Assembly (NCBI RefSeq): GCF_024707545.1
Contig: NZ_CP062229.1
Span: 4,817,501 to 4,881,500 of the forward strand
DNA: 64,000 nucleotides
Direction: 5' to 3'
Source of the DNA: Mesorhizobium onobrychidis
GTDB lineage: Bacteria > Pseudomonadota > Alphaproteobacteria > Rhizobiales > Rhizobiaceae
Both the position numbers and the translations under genes were made by a program. The notes below the pieces were generated by a model, which was not told the origin of the DNA, ran no database searches, and saw only the letters and a list, made by a program, of their open reading frames with translations. Positions 35,218 through 43,588 of this stretch are shown here, one piece after another (within the stretch, counting starts at the first letter, position 1; the number at the start of each line of letters is the position of its first letter).

Positions 35218-35781
35218 AGGCGGTCCTTGCGCGTCCGATCTGCATCGGTCGGGCATTCCGGCCGCGCCACCGCTGTCGGAGCCTTCGCGAATATGGCTTG
35301 CACTGGAAACCGTTTGCGCGGCATCGATATGGTTTACCCGGTCACACGGGGTGAGCCGTCGCTTCAAGCTCGGAACAGAGCCAATCTCACTGGAAAATTG
35401 ATGCGCCACAGGAATACCCCTTCAATGGCCATTCAACTCTCTATTGTTAAACTACTTTCTCGCGCAGTTTTTAGACATACAACATAACTAAAATAAGTTT
35501 TTGAATTGTCGCCCCTAGCTCGTTTACGTCTGTTGTTTAAAACGTAAACCTTGTAGTAGTCTACGTCAAAAAAAATCGAGACTTCAATAACATAGCGAGG
35601 CAGTTGTTTATCCCATGATAACACCTTGAATCAGGCACGCAAGGGTGTATTGTACGAATTCAAATTAACTGACATTACAATCAGAGGTTTCATTAGATAA
35701 TTATCATATAATTTAGTTTTTGGCGAAGCAATCGACTTCTGGCCGCTTGCTCTAGTATTGAACCTGCAACAGGAGGGTATC
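35218..35781. other. AT-rich intergenic region
   Basis: From about 35410 the base composition becomes clearly AT-rich compared with the rest of the window. No gene is seen. It contains the inverted repeat at 35522-35549 and the AGGAGGG ribosome-binding site of the broken aspT gene. It may be the old regulatory region of the aspartate module or foreign DNA. Confidence 0.5.
35522..35549. promoter_or_regulatory. Inverted repeat, operator-like
   Basis: GTTTACGT and ACGTAAAC are perfect 8-bp arms separated by 12 bases, within the AT-rich region between the aspD and aspT remnants. The arm spacing suits a dimeric regulator. No regulator gene is adjacent. Confidence 0.45.
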
Positions 35782-36245
35782 ATGGTTGAATGGGTTCGTG
35801 AGCACGCTTCGCAGCTGTCCTGAAATCGCGACCTTCATGTCTCTAGCCATTGGCTATTATTTCTGCCCCTTTGTGTATGAAGATCTCGGCTTAGGAGCGG
35901 TGACAGCGACCCCCATTGCAGCCGTCATCGTCGGGCAGCTTGGGATCACGATTTCTCCGTCGCTGAAGGCGCTGCTGGCAGGACTGGTTGTCGGGCATCT
36001 GCGTATGCGCTTCCCTCTCTTCGGTGGGGCCGGGACTGTACCTCTGGCACTACCTGCTCCGTATGAACCCCATACTGCTCCTGGGAGGACTGGCTGGGGC
36101 GCAGACCATGACCGCCGGCATGGCGGCGGTGCAGGACCGCTCGGGTAGTCCGGTTGCCGTCCTTGGCTATACGCCGGCGGTTCCGATCGGCCACATCCTG
36201 CTCACAACCTGGGGGACGGTGATCGTGGGCGTGATGGCGAACTGA
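35782..36245 (+). pseudogene. Broken aspartate-alanine antiporter (AspT)
   Basis: A strong AGGAGGG precedes ATG 35782 (MVEWVREH), but the frame stops after 13 codons. Another frame continues with [13 protein letters not shown] and [17 protein letters not shown], typical of the AspT N-terminus. After a large internal deletion a third frame gives the AspT C-terminus: [38 protein letters not shown]. AspT normally has over 500 residues. It is clearly non-functional. Confidence 0.8.
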
Positions 36246-36270
36246 AATCCGACCTGAGAAAGGGACCTCG

Positions 36271-36657
36271 GTGGCAGTAGGATTACCCGGCAAGCCCCGA
36301 TCGCGGCAGTTGAGACGCAGCTTCTTTTATGCGCTCGTGCAGCAGCTTCGCGTGGTCTGGCCGATCTTCTCCGGCATCCTTCTCGCCATGGCGGGATGCG
36401 GGCTGATCATCGGGCGTATTGAAAATTGGCGCGTCGACGAAGCTCTGTACTTCACCTTCGTGACGGGTCTTACGATCGGCTACGGCGATTTCTCGCCACA
36501 GCACCTTCTGACGCGGTTACTGGCGATAGCAATCGGTTTTGCCGGCATAGTGATGACAGGCCTCGTTGCGGCGGTCGCCGTGCAGGCGCTGAGGGCGGCT
36601 GAGCGCAATCTCCTGAATGAGGCTGGAAATGGGCCCCTTGATCAAAGAGATCCGTAG
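36271..36657 (+). CDS. Two-helix potassium channel
   Basis: A 128-residue protein with two membrane helices (VVWPIFSGILLAMAGCGLII and LLAIAIGFAGIVMTGLVAAV) around a pore loop with selectivity filter TIGYGDF, the KcsA-like Ion_trans_2 arrangement. It probably forms a tetrameric K+ channel in the inner membrane. It starts at a GTG with AAGGGA upstream. Its 3' end overlaps the cation exchanger gene by 29 bases, suggesting joint expression. Confidence 0.85.
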   Translation: MAVGLPGKPRSRQLRRSFFYALVQQLRVVWPIFSGILLAMAGCGLIIGRIENWRVDEALYFTFVTGLTIGYGDFSPQHLLTRLLAIAIGFAGIVMTGLVAAVAVQALRAAERNLLNEAGNGPLDQRDP

Positions 36658-37717
36658 CAACGTCGTACTCTGGCTTTTGGCGTTTGTTCCGGTGGTATTC
36701 GTCGTCCGGCAATTGGAGCCGGAAGCGCACACGCTGCTCTTTGTGCTCTCGGTGCTGGCGATTGTACCGCTGGCCACCTTGCTGAGCGCGGCTACCGAGT
36801 CGGTCGCGTCCAAGACGGGCGATACGGTCGGCGGGCTGCTGAATGCCACGTTGGGAAACCTGACGGAACTGGTCATTGCGCTGACTGCGCTGCAAGCCGG
36901 CCAGTACACGTTGGTGAAGGCTTCTATCGCCGGAGCAATCGTCGCCAATACTCTGTTCATGTTGGGCGCCTCGTTCCTGCTAGGCGGTATCAAGTATCAT
37001 GTGCAGGAGTACAACAGGGTCAGCGCCAGGCTGCAAACCAGCCTGCTGTTCCTCGCTACGATCGCGATGGTGACCCCGTCCATGGTGGCGCAAGTCGATT
37101 CCGTTGCCACGTCCGCGTTCACCCAGCAGCTGAGCGTTGGATTGTCGGTGCTGCTCATCAGCGCCTACGCGATGGGCCTGGTCTTCTCGCTGAAGACCCA
37201 TCGAGAACTTTTCAGCGGCACGGCCCATGCGGAAGACGGCGAAGCGTGGCCGATGGGCCTGGCTCTCGGAACGTTGGCAGCGGTGACAGTGCTTGTTGCT
37301 CTGGTAAGCGAAGTGTTCGTCGAGTCGGTGCAGGAGGCTGCGGTCGCGTTCGGCATGACCCCCGCCTTCGTGGGTTTCATCGTCGTTGCGTTGGTGGGCG
37401 GTTCCGCCGAGATGGCGGCGGCGTTTGCCGGCGCGCGAAGGAACCGGCTGGACCTGAGCGTGGGCATCGCGCTTGGGGCCGCATCACAGATCGCGCTTTT
37501 CGTTGCCCCGATGATGGTGCTCCTCAGCTATGTCATCGGCCCTGCTCCGATGGACCTTCTGTTCTGGCCGGGCGCGGTCGTCATGGTGCTTATCGCGACG
37601 ATAACGGCATTTCTGATGACCAATAACGGACGTTCCGCATGGTTCGTCGGAGTGCTCCTGCTGATGGTCTATCTGATCTTCGCCATGACGATCTACCTTC
37701 TGCCACCGCAAGTTTAG
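36629..37717 (+). CDS. CaCA-family calcium/cation:proton antiporter
   Basis: A 362-residue membrane protein with about eleven helices and two alpha-repeats typical of Ca2+/H+ exchangers: the first reads LGNLTELVIALTAL, with the catalytic Glu; the second reads ALVGGSAEMAAAFAGA, keeping the Glu but with Gly in place of the usual Asn of GNAAE. It probably exports Ca2+ or another cation. ATG 36629 has GAGG upstream; an in-frame ATG lies 12 bases earlier. It overlaps the K+ channel gene. Confidence 0.88.
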   Translation: MGPLIKEIRSNVVLWLLAFVPVVFVVRQLEPEAHTLLFVLSVLAIVPLATLLSAATESVASKTGDTVGGLLNATLGNLTELVIALTALQAGQYTLVKASIAGAIVANTLFMLGASFLLGGIKYHVQEYNRVSARLQTSLLFLATIAMVTPSMVAQVDSVATSAFTQQLSVGLSVLLISAYAMGLVFSLKTHRELFSGTAHAEDGEAWPMGLALGTLAAVTVLVALVSEVFVESVQEAAVAFGMTPAFVGFIVVALVGGSAEMAAAFAGARRNRLDLSVGIALGAASQIALFVAPMMVLLSYVIGPAPMDLLFWPGAVVMVLIATITAFLMTNNGRSAWFVGVLLLMVYLIFAMTIYLLPPQV

Positions 37718-37872
37718 GAAGGTGGGTGGAGCGTGGTTCCGTCACGGCGAATACCAGAGATGAACACCAGGATGGGCTGGTCTGACCGCCAGGTTTGGGC
37801 GCCCGAAGCAGGCCTACAGGACATGGCGTGAGAACGATAAGCAAGCGGCGGTCTCGTCGGGAGGGCAGATAA

Positions 37873-38973
37873 TTGGATTCGGACGGTTCGCGTCCCCTCG
37901 TCCATCCTCGTCAGGATCTCACCCGCGTGACGCTGGCGGTGGTGTTCATCGGCAGTCTTCTCATCGCCAGCTTCTGGGTGATGCAGCCGTTTCTGCCGGC
38001 GATCGTATGGGCCACGACGTTGGTGCTTGCCACCTGGCCGCTCATGCTCTGGTTGCAGCGCCATACCGGCAACCGCCGCGGCCTTGCCGTCCTGATCATG
38101 ACGCTGACCTTGCTGCTGCTTGTGATCGTGCCCTTCTGGCTGGCGCTCAGCACGGTCATCGCGAACATCGACAAGGTTGGCGACCTGGTCCGGACTATCC
38201 TGTCGATGCGACTGCCACCGCCACCCAGCTGGCTGGAGGGAGTGCCCCTGGTTGGAGCACGCGCTGCCGAAGCATGGGAGAAACTGAACTCGGCGGGCGT
38301 TCAGGAACTGGTCCAAAGACTGACCCCTTATGCCGGAACGCTGACCTACTGGTTCGCGTCAGCCACCGGAAGTTTGGGTGGCATGTTCATACATTTCCTG
38401 CTGACGACCGCGATTGCCGCGATCATGTATTCGGGCGGTGAACGGGCCGCCGCCACCGCAATTCTCTTCGGTCGCCGGCTGGGCGGCGTTCGTGGAGAGA
38501 CCGCGGTAAAGCTAGCCGGCCAGGCGATCCGAAGCGTGGCCTTAGGCGTAGTGGTGACCGCCGTTGCGCAAAGCGCCGTAGCGGGTATCGGGCTGGCCGT
38601 GGCCGGCGTGCCCTATGCCGCCGTGCTCATGGCATTGATCTTCATTTTGTGTCTGATCCAGCTCGGTCCGGTCCTGGTAATGGCTCCAGCAGTGATCTGG
38701 ATGTATTATTCGGGCGACACGCTTTGGGCGACGGTGTTGCTGGCCTTTACCATCGTCGCCGCGACAATGGATCAATTTATTCGCCCTGTTCTCATCCGCA
38801 GAGGCGCCGACTTGCCTATGCTGCTTATCCTGGCCGGGGTCATCGGCGGCCTGGTAGCGTTTGGCATACTGGGCATTTTCATAGGCCCGACGGTCCTCGC
38901 GGTCGCCTATACGCTGCTCAATGCGTGGATGGCGGATGGCGATGATAGAGAACCTCCTGGGGAAACGCCATGA
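37873..38973 (+). CDS. AI-2E/YdiK-family membrane permease
   Basis: A 366-residue protein with about seven to eight helices, of the AI-2E (PerM/YdiK) family: QPFLPAIVWATTLVLATWPL at the N-terminus and LIQLGPVLVMAPAVIW, ATMDQFIRPVLIRRGADLP and GILGIFIGPTVLAVAY at the C-terminus are family blocks. Members include autoinducer-2 exporters and Na+/H+ antiporters; the substrate here is unknown. It starts at a TTG with GGGAGG at good distance. Confidence 0.88.
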   Translation: MDSDGSRPLVHPRQDLTRVTLAVVFIGSLLIASFWVMQPFLPAIVWATTLVLATWPLMLWLQRHTGNRRGLAVLIMTLTLLLLVIVPFWLALSTVIANIDKVGDLVRTILSMRLPPPPSWLEGVPLVGARAAEAWEKLNSAGVQELVQRLTPYAGTLTYWFASATGSLGGMFIHFLLTTAIAAIMYSGGERAAATAILFGRRLGGVRGETAVKLAGQAIRSVALGVVVTAVAQSAVAGIGLAVAGVPYAAVLMALIFILCLIQLGPVLVMAPAVIWMYYSGDTLWATVLLAFTIVAATMDQFIRPVLIRRGADLPMLLILAGVIGGLVAFGILGIFIGPTVLAVAYTLLNAWMADGDDREPPGETP

Positions 38974-39063
38974 AGCCGGCACGCGTTGCTGCTTTTAAGC
39001 TAGGCGGCAGCGCCGCGAGCCAAATCGGCTAGTAGGGTGGACTCAATGCGCACGCCCGGCAGT

Positions 39064-39717
39064 TCACCCTCCAAGCGCTATAGTCGTAACTACCAAGACG
39101 CTACCGATTGCCGCCATGGCCAGAGCCATCGGCCAAGGGCTTCTGCCCATATATTTGCCGAGCCGTGCGCCGATCAAAAACAGCATGGCGACGGCTACCG
39201 CGTTCGACGCGCGCATCGCCGTCGGCAGATCGTCGATGAACAGGAACGGCATGCTGGGTGGAAGCGTCGATAGGATGACCAGCAAGCAGATTGAAACTGC
39301 AGCTCTGACATCCCGAATGTTCACAATGCGCCGATTGTCGGATGCTGGAAGAGATCTGATGCGCGTGACGATACTTTCGGCGTCGGCCTCGGATGTGACC
39401 AGGCGGACGTCCTTCGGCAACTCGGAGAGGAAGACGCGCCGCGCCTCTGCCAGGGGCATGACGCGGATGGCCTCAAGGAAATTTAGGCGCTTCACCCGCT
39501 CCACAGCTGTCGTCAAGGCAAACATGACGCCGTCGACAATTCCCCAAGCGAGGTTGCAGCCCAGGGCAGCCATCAGCACGGCCCCCACCTTGTCGCCTTC
39601 GCCAACCGCGACGCTCATGGTGCCTGTGAAGGAAAGCGCCATCAATAGTCCGAAAATTACCTCCGACAGACGGTCGATGGGGTCGAGCACGGGTCTAACG
39701 GGATCGGGACCGTTCAT
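39064..39717 (-). CDS. Membrane protein, possibly VIT1/CCC1-related
   Basis: A 217-residue protein with about five helices: two or three N-terminal (LSEVIFGLLMALSFTGTM, AVLMAALGCNLAWGIVDG), a soluble middle, and C-terminal pairs (VSICLLVILSTLPPSMPFLF, MALAMAAIGSVLVVTTIAL). The arrangement recalls VIT1/CCC1 iron/manganese transporters, but the match is weak. ATG 39717 was chosen; an ATG 27 bases upstream is equally possible and neither has a clear ribosome-binding site. Confidence 0.6.
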   Translation of the reverse strand: MNGPDPVRPVLDPIDRLSEVIFGLLMALSFTGTMSVAVGEGDKVGAVLMAALGCNLAWGIVDGVMFALTTAVERVKRLNFLEAIRVMPLAEARRVFLSELPKDVRLVTSEADAESIVTRIRSLPASDNRRIVNIRDVRAAVSICLLVILSTLPPSMPFLFIDDLPTAMRASNAVAVAMLFLIGARLGKYMGRSPWPMALAMAAIGSVLVVTTIALGG

Positions 39718-39868
39718 GGCAGGACAACCGGCACATGACAACACTTGAGCAATCGCACCTTACAGCAAGCGATTTCCGTTTGGAGTCTAATTCCGCTTGC
39801 CGAGTTCCCGTGCTTTGGGCAGAGGCGAACGCGTGGCTCCGCTTCAGCATGGTGGCGCGGCGGTGTAG

Positions 39869-40084
39869 AACCTGTCCCATAGCGCATCCTTTGATTCGGA
39901 TGGCAATGATGCGCCAGGCACCCAGGACGGGACGTTTGAGTTCAAGATCCCGAAGCGTCCGATCCGCAGGAAGATCACGGGGTTGCCGGCATTCACCACC
40001 CTCAGGGGCGGCGCCTACTTCTTCCTTCCTGGTATTAAGGCGCTTCGATACCTCGCGGCGCTCGGCGACGCCAACTCAGCCTAG
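39869..40084 (+). pseudogene. C-terminal remnant of a DyP-type peroxidase
   Basis: Following an in-frame stop, 71 codons read DAPGTQDGTFEFKIPKRPIR, then LPAFTTLRGGAYFFLPGIKA and LRYLAAL to a stop. The RGGAYFFLPGI block is the hallmark C-terminus of dye-decolourising heme peroxidases. The heme-binding part is absent. The intact gene at 40107 begins 22 bases later and may once have been its partner. Confidence 0.65.
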
Positions 40085-40106
40085 CCATAAATGCGGGAGA
40101 ACGACC

Positions 40107-41123
40107 ATGAGCACAGTGCCACCAGCTCGCACCTACAACCAAGACCACATTGCCCGCAAATACACGCCGGGAAAACGCCGCATGAGCATCTACTGGACGT
40201 GGAGTTACCCTTGGGAATCCCAGCGCGATCCGGCGGCGATGGAAAACCGCTTCTCAACGATGACCGAAGTCCGCACCGTCTTGTGGCCGAATTACGAAAC
40301 GCCGGAGTGGAGCGCGGCACAATTTCTACAAGGAATTGCGGGTACGCTGGAGCTTTTCCACCGTTCCACGCTCAGCTTCCAGCGCATTGCCGGCGAGGCC
40401 ACCGGTCACCCGGTCGCCGTTTTCCAGCGCATTGACCAGGCGGGTTTCAAGCTGCCGATCGACGAAAGGATTCTGGCAGATACCGACACGCTTATGGTGT
40501 TTGGACTCGACCACATCCTCTCTGAGCAGGAAGCCGCGCCAGAGGAAGTCGCCGCCATCGGCGAGTGGCTCAAGCGCGAAGGCACCTGTCTGCTGCTCGC
40601 GCCACACCACGATGTCGGTTTCACCGATGACCTCGAGCAGCGCCAGATGGAATACCGCCACCACGGCGATGCACTCGTGCCGCGCCAGCAACGCTTCGGG
40701 CAATACACCCGTTCGCTGATGAAGGCTCTCGACGTCCCAGTGCATAACCTGTGGGGTCTCAGGCCAGCGCTCGTCAAAGGCACGAAGGAGATCGCGCCGC
40801 TTACAGCCTTTCGGGACATTGACAAGCTGGGTCTGCTCAAAAACGTCCCTACACTCAATTTCCATCCACACCTGCCGCACTATGAGCTGACCACCAAGGA
40901 CACCAAGTCGGTGCATTTGCTGGCGCGCCAGCCTATTGATCCCGACCGTCCGCATCCCTTCACCGCAGCCGGCAACACGGAGTTCAATTGCCTGCTCTGG
41001 ATGCCGCCAAATCAGCAGCGCGTCGGCGACATCGTGCTCGTGGACTCGACGAACTTCACCACCCTGTTCGGCGGCACGGACAGTCTGGCGAACTTTTGGC
41101 GAAATCTCGCACTGATGAAATAA
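40107..41123 (+). CDS. Conserved hypothetical protein
   Basis: A 338-residue soluble protein with no signal peptide or membrane segment. It has alternating beta and alpha stretches (DTLMVFGLDHILSEQEA, EWLKREGTCLLLAPHHDVGF) that suggest a Rossmann- or flavodoxin-like fold, many histidines, and a C-terminal VGDIVLVDSTNFTTLFGGTD. GGGAGA precedes the ATG at 40107. I do not recognise the family. It follows the DyP peroxidase remnant and precedes a BASS transporter on the same strand. Confidence 0.7.
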   Translation: MSTVPPARTYNQDHIARKYTPGKRRMSIYWTWSYPWESQRDPAAMENRFSTMTEVRTVLWPNYETPEWSAAQFLQGIAGTLELFHRSTLSFQRIAGEATGHPVAVFQRIDQAGFKLPIDERILADTDTLMVFGLDHILSEQEAAPEEVAAIGEWLKREGTCLLLAPHHDVGFTDDLEQRQMEYRHHGDALVPRQQRFGQYTRSLMKALDVPVHNLWGLRPALVKGTKEIAPLTAFRDIDKLGLLKNVPTLNFHPHLPHYELTTKDTKSVHLLARQPIDPDRPHPFTAAGNTEFNCLLWMPPNQQRVGDIVLVDSTNFTTLFGGTDSLANFWRNLALMK

Positions 41124-41184
41124 GCGCCGCTCGGTCATTGCCAACGGCATTGACCGCGTACGCGGCTCCATACGGAGACAGCCC

Positions 41185-42021
41185 ATGCTGATGGACTTGT
41201 TGAACAAAGCGGTCACTGTGGCCATGCTTGGTTTTGTGGTTTCAAGCATGCTGGCAATGGGTTCGGGGCTCACCATCCGGCAGATCGTTGAACCGCTGCG
41301 CAATGCCCGTCTGGTCCTGCTTGCACTGTTGGCCAATTTCGTCTTGATGCCCCTTGGCGCGCTTGCCTTGGCGAAGGTGCTCTGGCTCGATAACCCCCTC
41401 GCAGTCGGGATGTTGGTGCTCGGATGCGCGGCGGGAGCGCCGTTCTTGCCGAAGCTCGCCGAACTTGCCAAGGGCAACCTCGCGTTCTCCGTTGGCGTTA
41501 TGGTGCTTCTGACGGTTGTCACGGTCGGTTACCTGCCTATCGTCATGCCCTTGCTGCTCCCGGGGGTCACTGTTGATCCGTGGAACATTGCTCGTTCCCT
41601 CGTCCTCCTGATGCTACTCCCGCTCGCCATCGGACTTGCCCTGAAGGCGCGATACGAAGAATTGGCCAGTCGGGTGAAGCCCATGCTCGACTGGATTTCC
41701 AACATCAGCCTCATCCTGCTGATGTTGTTAATCACTGCAGCGAACATCGACAAGGTTCTACAAGTCTTCGGCACACGAGGAATTCTTGCAGGGCTTCTGT
41801 TTGTCGCATTGGGCTTTGGGATTGGTTGGTTGCTCGGCGGTCCTGAGACCGGCACGAGATGGGTCATGGCGCTCGGTACTAGCCAGCGCAACATTGCCGC
41901 TGCACTCGTGGTCGCGAACCAAAGCTTCAGCGACCCACAAGTGGTCGTAATGGTAATTGTTGTCGCGATCGTCGGATTGATCATCCTCATGCCGCTTTCT
42001 CGTGCGTTGGCCAATCGTTGA
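41185..42021 (+). CDS. Bile acid:sodium symporter (BASS) family transporter
   Basis: A 278-residue protein with eight to nine membrane helices. [38 protein letters not shown] and [20 protein letters not shown] are BASS-family blocks. Members carry bile acids, keto acids, pantothenate or other organic anions with sodium. GGAGA precedes the ATG. It follows the hypothetical gene by 61 bases. Substrate unknown. Confidence 0.88.
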   Translation: MLMDLLNKAVTVAMLGFVVSSMLAMGSGLTIRQIVEPLRNARLVLLALLANFVLMPLGALALAKVLWLDNPLAVGMLVLGCAAGAPFLPKLAELAKGNLAFSVGVMVLLTVVTVGYLPIVMPLLLPGVTVDPWNIARSLVLLMLLPLAIGLALKARYEELASRVKPMLDWISNISLILLMLLITAANIDKVLQVFGTRGILAGLLFVALGFGIGWLLGGPETGTRWVMALGTSQRNIAAALVVANQSFSDPQVVVMVIVVAIVGLIILMPLSRALANR

Positions 42022-42058
42022 GCCAACACGGCATGCTAGACTAAGACTATGGCTCCCA

Positions 42059-43049
42059 TCATCCCTGGAGGTACCGTATAAGGCAGCCAGCTTTTGCTCC
42101 GCACCTGCGCCGACCCGGAGCCGGGTTCTCCACCTCGCCAACCTGCGAGAGGCCGCCATGCAGCTCGGCCTTGGTTTTGACAGTCTGTATCCAGCGCCGC
42201 CCGTCGAACGGGCTGACGGTGTCGCGGATCGTTTTGGTGGCGACATGGGTATATCGGGCGGTAGTCGCCAACCTGGCATGGCCAGAAGGACCTGGATCAC
42301 CCGCACATCGGTGTTCGCTTCCAGCAGGTGGGTGGCAAAGCTGTGCCGCAAGGTATGCAGCGTCGCGGGCCTGGCGATCCCCGCCATGTGCTTGGCCGCC
42401 ATGAACGCGCGGTTGAGCTGCCGCGGCGAGATCGGGTTGATCGGTTGATCCTGGGTTTGCCGGGAAACAGCCAACCTTGTGGCCGCGCTTCGCGCCAGTA
42501 GGCGCGCAAGAGCTCCAGCAGCCCGGGCCACAGCATGACCTTGCGGTCCTTCTGCCCTTTGCCTTGTTCGACATGGATCAGCATGCGGTCGCTGTCGATG
42601 TCGCCGATCTTGAGATTGCAGACCTCTGAGGCGCGCAGTCCGGCCCCATAGGAGATGCTGAGCGCCGCGCAATACTTCAGGCCCGGCCCCGGGGCCGCCA
42701 TCAGAAGGTCGGAAACCTCCTCGACGCTCAAGACCACGGGCAGCTTCCGCGGCTGGCGGCGAAACTGCATATGCCGCTTCATGTCCTCGCGCCCGCAGGT
42801 GGTGCCGAAAAAGAACCGCAGCGCGACGATGCGGGCGTTGAAGGTGGGCGCAGTAAGGCCCGCATTGGTCATGTGCAGCTGGTAGGCGCGCAGGTCATCA
42901 GCTGTGGCGGTGTCCGGAGGTCGCTTCAGAAACCTGGCGAAATCCTTGATGGCTCGGATATGAGCCTGCTGGGCTTTGTCGCCCATCCCGCGGATGCGCA
43001 TGTCTTCGATCATCCGCTCGCGCAGCGGGGTGGTCCTCTCCTCCGTCAT
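42059..43049 (-). pseudogene. Tyrosine recombinase (IS91-associated type) with two frameshifts
   Basis: The gene starts well (AGGAGG, ATG 43049, MTEERTTPLRERMIEDMRIR) and shows a SAM-like N-terminal domain and the catalytic Arg ([17 protein letters not shown]). The frame then slips near the FPGKP segment; the next frame gives [10 protein letters not shown] and [12 protein letters not shown] (the HxxR box). It slips again, and a third frame gives [18 protein letters not shown] with the tyrosine nucleophile. All catalytic residues exist but in three frames. It resembles recombinases that accompany IS91-type elements. Confidence 0.85.
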
Positions 43050-43350
43050 GGGAACCTCCTGTCTGATGATTGAGAAGACCCCAATCGTCAGCCAGGACCG
43101 CAAATCCACAAATGCACAGCGTTCAGATCATTGCTGGACCTTCACCACGGGCGCCAGTGCCGCGCGAGCGGCTTCGTCCAAGGGTCAATTCTTCCGGTCT
43201 GCGAACAGGAAGGACGCGCCATTTCTTGACATTCCCGGCGCTTCTCCGAAGCTGACCTTCGCGCAAGGGGCTCGAGTCGACCCGCTCCAGTCGTTCGAAC
43301 TCGAGCGCCCAACGGCGCAAGTCGATTAAAACGTGCAATCCACGGGCCTC
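43050..43350. other. Spacer between recombinase and GNAT remnants
   Basis: About 300 bases with no gene I can support; likely debris of the insertion that brought the recombinase. Confidence 0.4.
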
Positions 43351-43489
43351 TAAATCGCGTAATCGTTCCGACAACGTCGAATCCAAGATGACGCCAAAGC
43401 TTGACCGCGCGTTCGTTGGTACTGACCACGCAGTTGAACTGCATGGCCGGAAGCCTCGCGCAGCCGCGTGCCCCAGACCCCGCGCACAA
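43351..43489 (-). pseudogene. GNAT acetyltransferase C-terminal fragment
   Basis: About 46 codons read AMQFNCVVSTNERAVKLW and then RHLGFDVVGT, the C-terminal CoA-binding helix and strand of a GNAT N-acetyltransferase. The frame is disrupted on both sides and the rest of the domain is missing. Confidence 0.6.
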
Positions 43490-43588
43490 AGGTGCAGGGC
43501 ACGAAGGGCGTGATCGGTCGCAACGGCAGGCTTGCGCGATAGACGGATTGGGGACAGCCTACGGTCTCTTTTGGACCACACGTTGCGG

